A stretch of 64,000 bases of DNA from Adineta vaga. Its lineage: Eukaryota > Rotifera. Positions within the stretch are counted from its first letter, which is position 1, and every line of letters begins with the position of its first letter. The DNA lies in the NCBI GenBank assembly GCA_021613535.1, contig CP075493.1:930001-994000 (forward strand). Reading direction: 5' to 3'. Below the pieces are notes generated by a model. It was not told the origin of the DNA. It searched no databases and was given only the letters and a program-made list of their open reading frames with translations. A program made the position numbers and the translations under genes. This document shows, in pieces, positions 46,190 to 57,323 of this stretch.

Positions 46190-46934
46190 AAACGCCATCT
46201 ACATTGACATCTGTACGAAAGCTCGTTTTGCTAGACGTTTGAGATTACGTGCATCCATCGGAGCATCGATAATAACAATTTATTTCGATACCTGCAGGTA
46301 ATCCAGCCATTCGTAGTACATCCTTTGAAATCAAAACTTACGGTGCCTGTACCAGCACCGACATTACCTTCTTCGACATAACCAATTGTTGCTTGATGAA
46401 TCGCACTAAGTATATGATCCTTCGAAATATATCTACTACGAATATCATTAAGAAATCCATCATTAGTCTTATCTACAAGTGGATTAACTATAAACGAACA
46501 TTTTCGTTGCCTGGTTACGTTAATGTATAGTCAATCAGAGCGTCAGCAGTTGTCGGAACACTCAATGTATTCGTTAGAATGATGGGTGTTTCAAGTGTGC
46601 CAATGTTCTTCTACTTGTGTATAGCCTGACAAATTACCGAAACTATTACCAACATAGATTGCTGCTAAACTCTTCTCTTGAAATTGATTACCATCGTGAG
46701 GCAAAATGGCCGTTACACCTGTGCGTATGTTATGTCCTTCAATCAATGTTACTTGACCTACTTGTACACCTGGTACATCAGTTATCATATTTAACGGTCC
46801 AGTTGGCAGAACACCAAATTACGATCCATATAATCACGAGCATGTCTGTGTCCAGCAGCAACAAGAAGTGCCAAAGCCAATGATAAGTTAAAGCCAACTT
46901 TCGTCAGGTATTTATAGGCAATTTCACTTGACAT
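46190..46934 (-). pseudogene. DmpA/L-aminopeptidase D-esterase (S58) relic
   Basis: Leftward from about 46934 the minus strand reads a hydrophobic start. Then ITDVPGVQVGQVTLIEGHNI, RTGVTAILPHDGNQFQEKSL, YVGNSFGNLSGYTQVEE, KTNDGFLNDIRSRYISKDHI, TIGYVEEGNVGAGTGT and finally DAPMDARNLKRLAKRAF. These are successive blocks of the bacterial DmpA/ornithine-acetyltransferase-like (Ntn) aminopeptidase family. At least two frameshifts (before ITDVPG and after QVEE) and several stops break it. The region around the autocleavage Ser is not in frame. It is likely a dead horizontally acquired gene. Confidence 0.8.
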
Positions 46935-47756
46935 TATTCAATGTCGCCCATCAAAACTCTCCCCATTATACAAATATAACTTCCCACTTTTTCTTCCTTT
47001 CAATAAAAATATTTAAAAACGTATAACCTGCCCTTGCATCTAATTGCAATGACTCATTATTCATTCTCTTTTTCTATTAAATGAATTGCGACGCATGATA
47101 GTATACGGACATAGCATATATACACATTAACGAACAAATAAATAAAAATGAATTTATAAAAGAAGATGTTACCTGACAATCTATCGTCTACTGTTTTTTC
47201 TTTCCAAATCTTCATTGGAAAACTTGTTTACTTTGGTTCACAGATATTTATTAACGAAAAATCTTTTAATATCCAAATATCGGCGTTCTTCTCCTGTACA
47301 TAGATTCAAGCACATGTATATTCATTTGTAAACTCAATTTATCTCTTTTTTCTATTTCTTCCTGCTAGTAAGAGCAATATGTCTCGCATTTTCTTGAAAT
47401 CAAATATTTTGTGTTTTATTCTACTTCATAATCACTAAATTCTATGTCGTGTATTCATTTTGACTTCATCCTTTCTTAGTTATATTTCTATTCCAGCAAC
47501 AGTGAATATCATTGAAAAGTAAATCCTTACGTTCTTCAGTTCATTCCAGAACTTTCTGAACTAAAAAAAATGTTTGATGTCACGTACTATCGATGCTATT
47601 CTCTTAGCCTGTCATTCTCTCATTGGTTATTTCTCTTCACTTTCCTTTATAAAACAAGTAATGCACACGTGTTACCTATCCTTTTTTCACATTTGAGACA
47701 TAAACTCTTTCTTGTGTCAAAAACTAACTTGGAGGACACATTTTCTTTCTAATGCC
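46935..47756. other. Intergenic
   Basis: No gene seen. The last part should hold the ERp29 promoter. Confidence 0.4.
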
Positions 47757-48304
47757 ATGAAAATTCTTTATACATTTTCTGCGATTCTGTTTTTTACATG
47801 GACTTTAACAAGTCATGCTCATACACCAGGAACAGTTACTGTTGATAGTTCGACATTTGATAAAATTCTTCGAAATTTTGATATAGTTCTTGTTAAATTT
47901 GATGACAAATATCGTACGTAGAATTCTTTTTCATTATATTCTCATCTTACATTGGTCTTCTTTTAGCTTACGGTGAAAATCAAGATCAATTTAAGAAATT
48001 TGCTGAAAATACTGTGAATATGGAAAATCTTCTCATTGCTGAAATTCCAATCACTGATTATGGTGAAAAAGAAAATGAACAATTAGCAACTGAATATAAA
48101 ATTACAAAAAATGATTTTCCTGTTTATAAATTATTTCTTAGAGGCAGATCACAACCAATCGATTTTACGGGAGAAAGAACAGAAGATGGTCTCAAACGTT
48201 TTCTCTCTCAACATACAAGTAAATATCAATCGAATCTGATAATAAAATTTAGGAAATTCTTTTTTCCTCATAGGTCTTTGGTTTGGTCTACCTGATACAT
48301 TATA
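47757..48304 (+). CDS. ERp29/Windbeutel-like protein, C-terminally truncated
   Basis: Exons 47757-47913, 47967-48218 and 48273-48304 give 146 aa. A signal peptide (MKILYTFSAILFFTWTLTSH) leads into a thioredoxin-like domain lacking a CxxC. ILVKFD-type residues read VLVKFDDKYPYGENQDQF across the first splice. Then come LLIAEIPITDYGEKENEQLA and NDFPVYKLFLRGR. This is the N-terminal domain of ERp29, a redox-inactive ER chaperone. A TAG ends the frame at 48302-48304, just where the all-helical C-terminal domain and ER-retention tail should begin. No trace of that domain follows. An ATG at 47752 would stop at once (ATGCCATGA), so 47757 is the start. It may be a pseudogene or a shortened paralogue. 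Confidence 0.7.
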
Positions 48305-48907
48305 GATATGTAATGGTGTACCGTCAAAATTGTAAGTACTACTTATATAAAGAACAGAAACAGGGATATATTTAATAATCATTCAGCAATTTGTTGTAAA
48401 CATCTTCTTTGATTGATAAATCGTACTAAAGACAGAAATATATTGATTTAGTTTTTGTACATCCAGAAAAAGGAAATCGACAGCAGGTTGATGATTTATA
48501 TTGGCGCTATTTTTTATGTTCTCTACAAAACACCCATATTGATAGTGTGAGTGAGTGCTCATTTTTCAGACACGATTATATCGTATAACATTAAAGTGAA
48601 GTTTAAAAGAACTGATTGATAGATATCACTCATTCAAAAGGTCTATTGATGTATTTAATGGTATCGCAAATGAAGTGAAATGATGAGTCATTTTTTAGTA
48701 TAGTCGTACATGGTTATAACTATAGGTATTCATTATTATAATTCAGTTCGATCGTTCTTCTTCCAACTTTATCATTATCACATCGTATGTTTTTTTCATG
48801 ACATTCGTTCATGCGTGTCTACTTGTTTTTATCTATACTATAAGAGAACAAATGAGACGAAATATTTAAATTCTATACAATCGAAAGTATTAGATAAAAC
48901 AAACTAG
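48305..48907. other. Intergenic
   Basis: There is no gene and no remnant of the missing ERp29 C-terminal domain that I can read. Confidence 0.4.
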
Positions 48908-49644
48908 ATGGATAAAATACATACAGAATTTGATCGGAATGAGGTAGATCTTCTTCTATTTGACGATAATACATGTACCTCTAATGATGAATCACCAAAC
49001 CTAAACAATCTCAATTTTCCATGGCCTTTAATTAATGTAATTAAAAACTACAAGGAAATTTTTCATCAAAAATCAAAACTGTTTAAACATTTGTTATCTT
49101 CATATTACTTTCAACTCTCGGTGATATTTATGATTTCAATTGTTTTCGTTCACTGTAGTCTCGGATTTCAAGAAGATTCATGCTGTTATAGATACCCTAT
49201 GATATTTACCTTTTTTACTGTTCAAGGCGCATTCGGTCTTTTTATTGTATCAGCTCATGTAAGCTCAATCGCTTTCCGGTACGTAAACTTTTGAAGTTCC
49301 ATTCACATAATTTATATTAATCGACTTACTTATAAATTCACCAGAATTTTTTATCTATTCTTTTTAGTTGGACACCATCTAAGATGACGCGTTTACCATT
49401 TGAACGACGATATGCTATTCAAATATTCTTGGCTACTGCGAATCTGGTTACCATTCTTTGTATTATCTGGTTTTTTATTGGTCATATTTGGATCTTCTTA
49501 CAAATAGAGCATGACATATGGCACGACAGTCAAAGAGATAGAAGAGCAACCATATTTGGCATAATAATGTTTATTATTCAATATATTGTCGGTATTTGGT
49601 TACTTTACTGTTGGATTCAAAATAATCCACAAATTGTACACTGA
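48908..49644 (+). CDS. Four-pass membrane protein, unknown
   Basis: Exons 48908-49278 and 49368-49644 join in phase 2 across an 89-bp intron and give 215 aa. A hydrophilic acidic N-terminus precedes TM segments near residues 65-85 (LSVIFMISIVFVHCSLGF), 95-118 (MIFTFFTVQGAFGLFIVSAH), 136-165 (LATANLVTILCIIWFFIGH) and 185-210 (IFGIIMFIIQYIVGIWLLYC). I do not recognise the family. The four-pass layout could be tetraspan-like, but no CCG motif is seen. The reading frame is intact. Confidence 0.6.
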
Positions 49645-51670
49645 TGTAAGAAGAAGATTGTGCATCAGACAAACAACAATATTGAACCTGCTAATAGGAA
49701 AGAAATAACAGTAAATGAAAAGGCAGTTGATCGTAACATTAATGTCCTGATACATGTTTGATTCGTCAATATTTATTTTGAAAAGACTTTTATTTTATTA
49801 ACTTTGAATATATTATATTGGGATAGTAGAGGAAGAGTTTCATTAACATTTATATTCAAGCTAACAAAGATTGTTTTAAATTGTTTTGTTTTCATTAGTT
49901 CGTCTTATTTTATCAAACCATATTTCGACACAAAATACAAGTATTTAAATCAATTTTTTATAATATTTGATTCATCACATATAATACACAGGTTAACCAC
50001 TGGCTAAATAGTATGAGAGAACGATGTATCAAATAATAAAATCAGATAGGATATGACTATGGGTTCATCAGTTCACAAATTAGAGAAAAAAGCGAGGACA
50101 AAGGTCATTGCTCGATGAATAGGTCATATAAATGTAGTGTAGCTGTATGAGTAAAGCGAGTATTCGCAGCTTACATCAACAGATGCTCTCAACTACCTGG
50201 CTGTTTTTTGTTTTCTTCTAATAGATATTCAGATCGAAACATATTCTTAAATTATATATTTTCATATTGCCTCATCTTGTGTAATTTTTTTAGTCGACTG
50301 CTTCATTCTTTCTTCATTCTAAATATATACGATACGCTATTTTGTTCTTTTTTGCTATTGTAGATGGCAAACAAACATTAGTTTATCACAAAATATATCT
50401 CCAACACGGGCTGGTTCTCCATATTTAGAACTAACGATCGATAAAGTATATAAAAATAATAATTTAATAAATCAATCGTTACACATTCTATCGCATATTC
50501 TGTTGAGTCAACATTCACTAGTAATCTTGAAATCAGTTGAAAAAGCTAATGATACGGAAAACGACATTACACAACATATTATTGAACAGATACAAATGAT
50601 GATAGTTCGATTATATTACACACAACGAAGAAGTTATAGTATATGATTGCATCAATATTCTTGGTCAAGCAGTGATATCAAAGAAAGCCAAGTTACGCTC
50701 AATAATAATAATGTGACATGAATTTGTACGTCACAAACTACAAAACCTAGGCAAGGGTAAAAGCACATTATTGGTGGTCGTGTGATTAGAATCAATGAAA
50801 CTATTTTTTCATTTATCAAGTTCAATGACGAAAAAATTAATGATGCTTGAGATTTATGCAGATTTTTATTGAATAATATTGACTATAACGATAAAAATTA
50901 GGATGCTTACTCCAGAAAAGAAAGCAACGATGTCAAACAACTATTCTTATTAAAAGATCAAGACAAAGATGTGGACATTTATCTCACGATTTCATGGGTA
51001 CGCAAATTTCGAAGACAACATATCATTTATCATTTATTCATCCAATTCTTGCTGCAATAACTCTAGTAAATATAAATATTATCTGATTTGGCTATCGGAA
51101 GACCGCAAGGTGAATCAAAAACGTTTATAATGAAACTAATGGATATATCAACAGATAGTGAAGAAAAAAATATGAGCATCACTGGATATTATTTCTTAGA
51201 AATAGAAATAGGTTATAATAAATATTATGCAGATGATCCTTATTATGAGGAGGAAACAGTTGAATTTGATGTGAAGTATGATGATAGAATGAAGAACAAG
51301 TGATTCCAACCTTGAAGATATATATTTTTTTGTCTTGATGTAAATAAAACTATGTAAATGCTGGTACTCATATGTAATCAATTATTAATATAACAAAAGT
51401 AGATATATATAAATATATGCTAAGCCTTCCAGTAAATCACTCGAAAATGCCCAAGAGGGAAAGTGTAAGTCATGGTTTCGACAGAAAGCAGTCATTTATG
51501 TAAGCTGATAAATTCAAATGATCAAATCAAATATGAAAGACAAAAGCTAGATTTACAAAGACTTTGATGAGAGAAGTAGAATAAAGTTATTTGCTTTCAT
51601 TTTCTTGGTCAAAATAATCATATACTTGCAGATATTATCCAAAGTACATACAGAAAGGACAATGCAGTAA
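49645..51670. other. Intergenic with possible decayed coding
   Basis: Around 50,395-50,640 a plus-strand stretch reads SPTRAGSPYLELTIDKVYKN and ILSHILLSQHSLVILKSVEK before stops. A 71-codon frame at 51088-51303 (FIMKLMDIST, GYYFLEIEIG) is also protein-like. I cannot assign either; they may be pieces of one dead gene. Confidence 0.3.
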
Positions 51671-52912
51671 TTAGTTATTAGGAGTAATTGAATTCGTTCG
51701 AAATCGATTCCACATCTTCAGCAGAAAGTTTACTAAAAGTGGAATAAAGACTCTTAAAACAATTCTTAGTCCTCCACATAAACCAAGAATTTTATAAACT
51801 GTATGAATCAAGGAGTCATTTGGAACAATTTCATAAGAACAAGAAACAGGAGCACATTGATTATAGTATGATGAATAGGAAATATTCGTTTGCCATTGCT
51901 CAATAAATAATTCATTTGCTATATTTTGAATGATTGTATTAGTCTGAAACCGAGTAGAATTTGATAAAGTAAGTGCTGAAATATTGATTGGTTTATTAAA
52001 CTGAGGTGACGATTGTGCAAGTTTATATAATAAACGTCGAAGACATGTTTGATCATATAAACATTCCATTGTTGAGTGTAATAATGTTTCGACAACTGAG
52101 CATCCAATATTCCATCCAGATATGTGAAATACTTGGGAACCGTTATTATTGTAAAGTCCTCCTGAACTGATACAATCACTTCGTGTTCCACATGAGCATG
52201 AATTCTTTGTGGTGATTGCGTAAGTAAGAACTCGATCAATGTTCTCATCTACACCTCTCTGCCAATACCAATTCAAACCATACGAGGACACAAAAGCATT
52301 TCCATGTAAAATTTCACGAAAAAGCTGAAAAATCTGGGAGAATTTTGTCACAATGCTCCTTTGAAACTGTAAAATAGTATCATTGATTTGAGTATCGAAT
52401 TTTGATTTAGGTAGTAGTTGAATACTAAAAAATGTTTCACTAAGAAATTGATCGTTTGCATGACCAACTATTTGTTGAGAAATGTTACATAATGTCGAAA
52501 GTAATGAGAAATAGAAACTACCACGGTCACGAATATCATTTCGATCATAAACATTCTCGTATCCTGTTCCGAATAAAAAATCTCGCCATTCGTCTTTAAC
52601 AAAACCACTAAAGCATATCGAATGAAATCTGGTTTTCATTTCAATAAAACCTCTATATTCGATGGCGATTTTCTCACAGAGGCATTGTAGCGACTGAGAA
52701 TAAAGCCCCAAAAGACGATTATAATCTCTATTCGAAGGATTTGCAAAGGATTCAGTTGTGATTCGTGTCGAAAATTGGGTATGCATCGTTATAATACAGA
52801 TACAAATTGAAAAGATTAACAAATAAACTCTGGTAGAGAGTTGTTGACCACGAACGATTTCAGCATCATTTGAACCATTATCAAATACATTGAACATCTG
52901 AATCTTCTTCAT
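51671..52912 (-). CDS. Two-TM, Cys-rich ectodomain protein, tandem paralogue C
   Basis: The frame is open from 53011, but the first ATG is 52912 (MKKIQMFNVFDNG), giving about 413 aa. TM1 is STRVYLLIFSICICIITMHT. A long ectodomain with Cys pairs follows (SLQCLCEK, CSCGTRSDC, GWNIGCSVV, STMECLYDQTCL). Near the end NELFIEQWQTNISYSSYYNQ precedes CAPVSCSY, and TM2 follows (ILGLCGGLRIVLRVFIPLLV) with a short basic tail. The order matches the two neighbours at 53008-54297 and 54373-55764. One TM at each end around a large disulphide-rich domain recalls P2X or DEG/ENaC topology, but no signature of those families is seen. Function unknown. Confidence 0.75.
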   Translation of the reverse strand: MKKIQMFNVFDNGSNDAEIVRGQQLSTRVYLLIFSICICIITMHTQFSTRITTESFANPSNRDYNRLLGLYSQSLQCLCEKIAIEYRGFIEMKTRFHSICFSGFVKDEWRDFLFGTGYENVYDRNDIRDRGSFYFSLLSTLCNISQQIVGHANDQFLSETFFSIQLLPKSKFDTQINDTILQFQRSIVTKFSQIFQLFREILHGNAFVSSYGLNWYWQRGVDENIDRVLTYAITTKNSCSCGTRSDCISSGGLYNNNGSQVFHISGWNIGCSVVETLLHSTMECLYDQTCLRRLLYKLAQSSPQFNKPINISALTLSNSTRFQTNTIIQNIANELFIEQWQTNISYSSYYNQCAPVSCSYEIVPNDSLIHTVYKILGLCGGLRIVLRVFIPLLVNFLLKMWNRFRTNSITPNN

Positions 52913-53007
52913 GAGTCGAGTTTGTAGACTGGTTTCAGTAGTATGTATGCCATTAGTTACTAAGCAATGAATATCATTTTTAGTGAATCTTTTAAAATTA
53001 TAATTAA

Positions 53008-54297
53008 TCAAAACTCACGTTGATTCTCTTGTTGTACACTGGAGTTATTCGGTCGTCTATTTCGCTTGAATCTATCGATAATCATGAAAGCGACTTTAAT
53101 AAGAATTGGAGAAATCAACTTCAAAACAGTATTAATTCCACCAATAAGACCTATAATGATCGTGCACAAGTAGATTATATTTGTTTTCTGTCCGTCAGTA
53201 AATGAACAAAACGGTGGTTGACATTGATGATAAAATTTGTCAAAGGAATACGAGACGATCCATTGTTCAATCATCATTTCATCAAAAATTTGTTCGATTG
53301 ATGTGTTCATATGATATACACTAGATAATGTTGAATCTAATGCAGTTGGTGAATGAGGCATTGAAATGCCGAAACTACTAAGAAGTATTTTTAAGTGTCC
53401 TAAACATTCTTTTTGAAACCAACACGACAATGATGATTTTAACGTAGTACTCGTTACTGAACAACCTCCACGTATTCCTTGTAGTTGTCCATTGAAATTA
53501 TGTATATCTTCCGGATGCTGCTCTATAACGTAATTTATATCGCATGTAGAATTCAGAATACAATAGCATTTAATACCATTCGGATAGATAGTATGTGTTG
53601 GCAATATAACTGTTTTTATGTAGCGCATTTCAGTTCCACCATCGTAGTAATATTTCGTATAAAGATAAGTACTTGTTCTCGTATAACTTAAATATTGGTT
53701 ACTATGAATAAGTGCCAAAGTAAAAGCCATTCGAGATCGAAATTCACTTTTAGTTGATTGAATAAATGTATTGATTGTTGAATTGATTTGCAAATCAAAT
53801 AGTCGGTTGGAGATGAGTTGTGTATGAAGAAATGTTCTTGAAAGAAATCGTTGAATGACGTCAGTAAGTGTCAAATTTGTGATGTGACAAAACGTTCTCA
53901 ACGTTTGAAAATACGATGAAGCAATGGATAAAAAGTCAAGTTTCTCGTTAGAAGTGTTAGGAATAAAGAAGTATTGATACCATGATGATTGAATAAAATC
54001 ACTTGAACAAATTTGATGATATTTTACTTGAATATCGATGATATCGCGATACGAAGATGATATTTTAGTACATGGACATACTAACTTGGAAGAAACGTTT
54101 TTCTCAAGATTTTCGTATTCTTCCTTCGAAAGGTTGGTGTATCTCTTGTTTTCAATATGATTCGATAAATCAGAAAATAGAATAATCATCCATATGAAAA
54201 TAATCAATAAAAAAATGTATAATCGTGTAGCAAGAACACCTCGACGGTAACGTTGATGATCTTGAGACCATTGTGTATACAAATTCAGACTAGTCAT
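53008..54297 (-). CDS. Two-TM, Cys-rich ectodomain protein, tandem paralogue B
   Basis: The first ATG in the open frame is 54297 (MTSLNLYTQWSQDHQR); the frame ends at TGA 53008. TM1 is TRLYIFLLIIFIWMIILFSD. The ectodomain carries LVCPCTK, HQICSSDF, KCYCILNSTCD, GGCSVTST and LSCWFQKECL. Then come EMMIEQWIVSYSFDKFYHQC and PPFCSF. TM2 is IIGLIGGINTVLKLISPIL. Near the end a strong donor (C|GTGAGTTTTG at 53029/53028) matches the position of CGTAAGTTTTG in paralogue A, so a small further exon may exist and the last codons may be read-through. About 430 aa; same family as its neighbours. Confidence 0.75.
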   Translation of the reverse strand: MTSLNLYTQWSQDHQRYRRGVLATRLYIFLLIIFIWMIILFSDLSNHIENKRYTNLSKEEYENLEKNVSSKLVCPCTKISSSYRDIIDIQVKYHQICSSDFIQSSWYQYFFIPNTSNEKLDFLSIASSYFQTLRTFCHITNLTLTDVIQRFLSRTFLHTQLISNRLFDLQINSTINTFIQSTKSEFRSRMAFTLALIHSNQYLSYTRTSTYLYTKYYYDGGTEMRYIKTVILPTHTIYPNGIKCYCILNSTCDINYVIEQHPEDIHNFNGQLQGIRGGCSVTSTTLKSSLSCWFQKECLGHLKILLSSFGISMPHSPTALDSTLSSVYHMNTSIEQIFDEMMIEQWIVSYSFDKFYHQCQPPFCSFTDGQKTNIIYLCTIIIGLIGGINTVLKLISPILIKVAFMIIDRFKRNRRPNNSSVQQENQREF

Positions 54298-54372
54298 CCT
54301 ACTTTGTTTTTGAATCAGAGAATTTTTAAGACGAACACTTAGTGTAACATCTAAACGGATCAAACAATGAGT

Positions 54373-55764
54373 CTATAGTAACCTCACTAAGATTATATAG
54401 AAGTTTTCAATAAAACAGATTAAATCCGTTTTGAACGCTGGACAAAACTTACGTGGATATTGCTTGTCTTGTACTCTCTTTGAAAAGAATCGTTTTTTTA
54501 AATAGAAAATCATTTTGATAATTAATGGAGTTGTAATATGTAAGATAGCGGCTATTCCTCCGATAAAACCCATAAAAATGATTGACACAGAAATTCCATT
54601 AAATCGATGGAAAAAAAGATAATTGCAAAGATTTGGCGAACACTGCTGATAATAATCGTTGTAATTAATTTCATTGCGCATTTCTTCAAGAAAAAGTTCG
54701 TTGACAAGTTGCTCGATTTTTGTCGAAGAAAGAAAACGAGTTGGAAGTGTTGGATCAAGAATACTAATATTTATTTTTGTTGAATAAGCTGCAAGAAGAA
54801 TATTAAAACATGACTGGTTATAAAAACATTCTAATGATGATGAAAATGTTGCTTGAATAGGTAAACAATCAACAACTAGACCAGATAAACTTGCATTAGC
54901 TTTGATTTGATTCAAATCATAAGTCTGTAATCTTTTCACTGCATTGGGCAAATAAATATTGGCAGGTAATGGACATGAATCATTTGTTTTACATGAACAA
55001 ACTATTTCAGAGTTTGGGGATATATAAATGTTGGTATAAATATTGGTTTCTCTAAGATTATTATGTTCGTTGACGAACAACTTATTTCGTTCAAGAATAA
55101 CAATATAATTTGTTAATAATCCTGATAATAATTGATTTGCTCGTGTCATTTGATAGACAAATATAGTCGATTGAAGAATATTTGATGCCACACTATGACG
55201 TAAGAGATCGAGAGTAGATTGAACTCTTGCTTTAAGAACTGGTTCAGTCAATAACATTGTATCAATTAATAAAGAATTGTAAAATTGAAAGAGTGTTTCT
55301 TCTGTAACATTGTTTGAACTACGACAAAATGTTCGAATCAATTGCCATATGGCACTCAAACTCGTTCGTATATCGATAGGCAATATCGATGAACGATCAA
55401 TATCAAATACAAAATCAATCCACTTTTGACCAATCAAATTATTCGAACATACTTGATGAAATCGTGCACTTACTCGAGTAAATTTATTGTAGGCAATCGA
55501 TTGTTTTCGGCAAAAACATTGTAAACTAGCAGCATATTTCTCTTGAAGATTTTCGTACTCAGTTCGGTTTCGTATAACAACAGTTTTTCTCTCAGTTTGT
55601 TTCTGATTTGAGCTGTATGTTATTAGAATAATTAAAAAAATCACCAGGAGTACAATGTACAAACGAGTTGATGAAATCTGTTGACGAATAACCAAGGGAT
55701 CAGATGATCCAGAATGAAAAATATTCCACACGAACAGTTTATCACATAATAATCTTATACGCAT
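54373..55764 (-). CDS. Two-TM, Cys-rich ectodomain protein, tandem paralogue A
   Basis: ATG 55764 opens MRIRLLCDKLFVWNIFHSG. TM1 is STRLYIVLLVIFLIILITYS. The ectodomain has LQCFCRK, HQVCSNNL, VCSCKTNDSC, VVDCLPIQ and LECFYNQSCF. Then come NELFLEEMRNEINYNDYYQQ and CSPNLCNY. TM2 is IIFMGFIGGIAAILHITTPL. The frame ends at TAG 54373. A donor-like CGTAAGTTTTG near 54452, conserved with paralogue B, suggests that the last 26 or so codons may be intron read-through and the true 3' exon is unplaced. It has N-glycosylation sites and about 463 aa as read. It is the first of three same-strand tandem copies. Confidence 0.75.
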   Translation of the reverse strand: MRIRLLCDKLFVWNIFHSGSSDPLVIRQQISSTRLYIVLLVIFLIILITYSSNQKQTERKTVVIRNRTEYENLQEKYAASLQCFCRKQSIAYNKFTRVSARFHQVCSNNLIGQKWIDFVFDIDRSSILPIDIRTSLSAIWQLIRTFCRSSNNVTEETLFQFYNSLLIDTMLLTEPVLKARVQSTLDLLRHSVASNILQSTIFVYQMTRANQLLSGLLTNYIVILERNKLFVNEHNNLRETNIYTNIYISPNSEIVCSCKTNDSCPLPANIYLPNAVKRLQTYDLNQIKANASLSGLVVDCLPIQATFSSSLECFYNQSCFNILLAAYSTKINISILDPTLPTRFLSSTKIEQLVNELFLEEMRNEINYNDYYQQCSPNLCNYLFFHRFNGISVSIIFMGFIGGIAAILHITTPLIIKMIFYLKKRFFSKRVQDKQYPRKFCPAFKTDLICFIENFYIILVRLL

Positions 55765-56796
55765 ATTGAAATATTTCTCGTTAGAATTTTCTAGGTCGAG
55801 TGAAAAAGAATAAAAAATTTCTATATTGATAAACGCTTGATTTATACTCTCTTTGTCTACGTAGCGAAGTTAATGCGAATTGTTTCTTCAAATATTGGCA
55901 ACGCATAACATCTGTCTTCTTTTTAAAAACGTTTTTCAAAATCAAACGACGACATTTGTAATCTGCCTCTCATTATAAATACAAGAAGTCATAACTATTC
56001 ATGATAAATCTTTTTAGTTAAAACGTAGGAACAAATTGTTTTATTCTTTATCGAACATATGCGTTAGCAAATAATCAGTATTTCAGACGTCAGTATTCTG
56101 TTTCCTGAGAGAGAAAATAATCTATCCGAAACAATACTTATTTTGCAGAGGTGTAAATCGAGTATAGATAACAAAACATTCTGAACAACATCAGATACTT
56201 TCATTAATTCTTCACAAGAATTTTTTTATCATTTAAATCTAATTTATGATACTGATATTTCTAAGTATTCTGCTATAGTGATAACTATTTGCCTATCATC
56301 AAATCAGACCACACACTGTTATTCGGACTGAATACGATGATTATTGTCGACAAATAGATTAGAACCACAATCGTTGTACTTTTTTTGCACGTCTTCATCA
56401 TGATTAAAAAAACCGCTATGCCATCTGTAAGGCTAGAATAGATTGAGAAGAAACTCTAGACTAGAAGTTTAGTATCTTTTTCAATTAAAAATAGATTCTA
56501 TTCGTCTTATACTTAAAATCTTGTCTTATACCCTGTAGAATGGATCTCGATTTTGTCTTCACCTCTAATCGAAGTCGAGGCATTGGAATATAATTTTAGT
56601 TTTTCTAGTATTACTTGTTGTATTTTAATACTCGAAATACGAGTAATATAGAACTAAAATTTAACCAACAAGATACTTTGATCTTCTTTACGAATATTTT
56701 CTATAAATCACAAATGTAATTCAAATTCTTCGTATAATTTATATATCAATAACTATTTTTTCAAATATTTTCATCAGTAATATTCAAGATAGAAAA
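55765..56796. other. Intergenic
   Basis: AT-rich; it holds the promoter of the two-TM array on the minus strand. No gene seen. Confidence 0.4.
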
Positions 56797-57156
56797 TTGA
56801 TGATAGATATTCATGTTTGTACACTCAATTTTCGGTATAGTATTTTGAATAAAATTTTATTGTCAATACAATTGTACAATCGTTTTGATCAAGTTGTAAT
56901 CTTCGGTGATTCATTATCCGATACCAATAATTTATTTAAATTAACAAATAAAACATACCTATTTGTTCCTCGGCATTATCAAGGTCGTTTCTGTGATGGT
57001 GCAACAGTAGATAATGATTTTATTCAAAGTTCAATGATTTTTAATACAATTGACTACTTCTACAGTTGTAAGAAATTGTCAAGATCCAACAAAATATGTT
57101 TTTATTTATCATCATCATTTAACAAGTACAATGCATTAATTCTTCTAATCTTATAA
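56797..57156 (+). pseudogene. GDSL esterase/lipase N-terminal fragment
   Basis: The frame carries FDQVVIFGDSLSDTNNLFKL (GDSL block I with the nucleophile Ser) and PRHYQGRFCDGATVDNDFI (the GRF.NG-type block of the GDSL lipase/thermolabile-haemolysin family). After about residue 85 the sequence loses resemblance. The oxyanion GxND block and the DxxH block are absent before TAA 57154-57156. It is a broken remnant or a first exon of a lost gene. Bacterial origin is possible. Confidence 0.6.
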
Positions 57157-57323
57157 CACTTTCTATGTTGTTAGTTTTTAAACAGAATAAGAAAATCGAT
57201 AATTCTTTATAACATAGAATAAAAAATCTATATCTCTTTCTTATTTTTGCTTATTAAAGTGTATTGAGAAGAAAAATATGTTTTATAAATAGTACAATAT
57301 AAGAAGTAAAGAAACGAGATTCT

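Noticed and set aside
53020-53691. Plus-strand frames inside paralogue B
   Set aside because: Antisense shadows with no features of their own.
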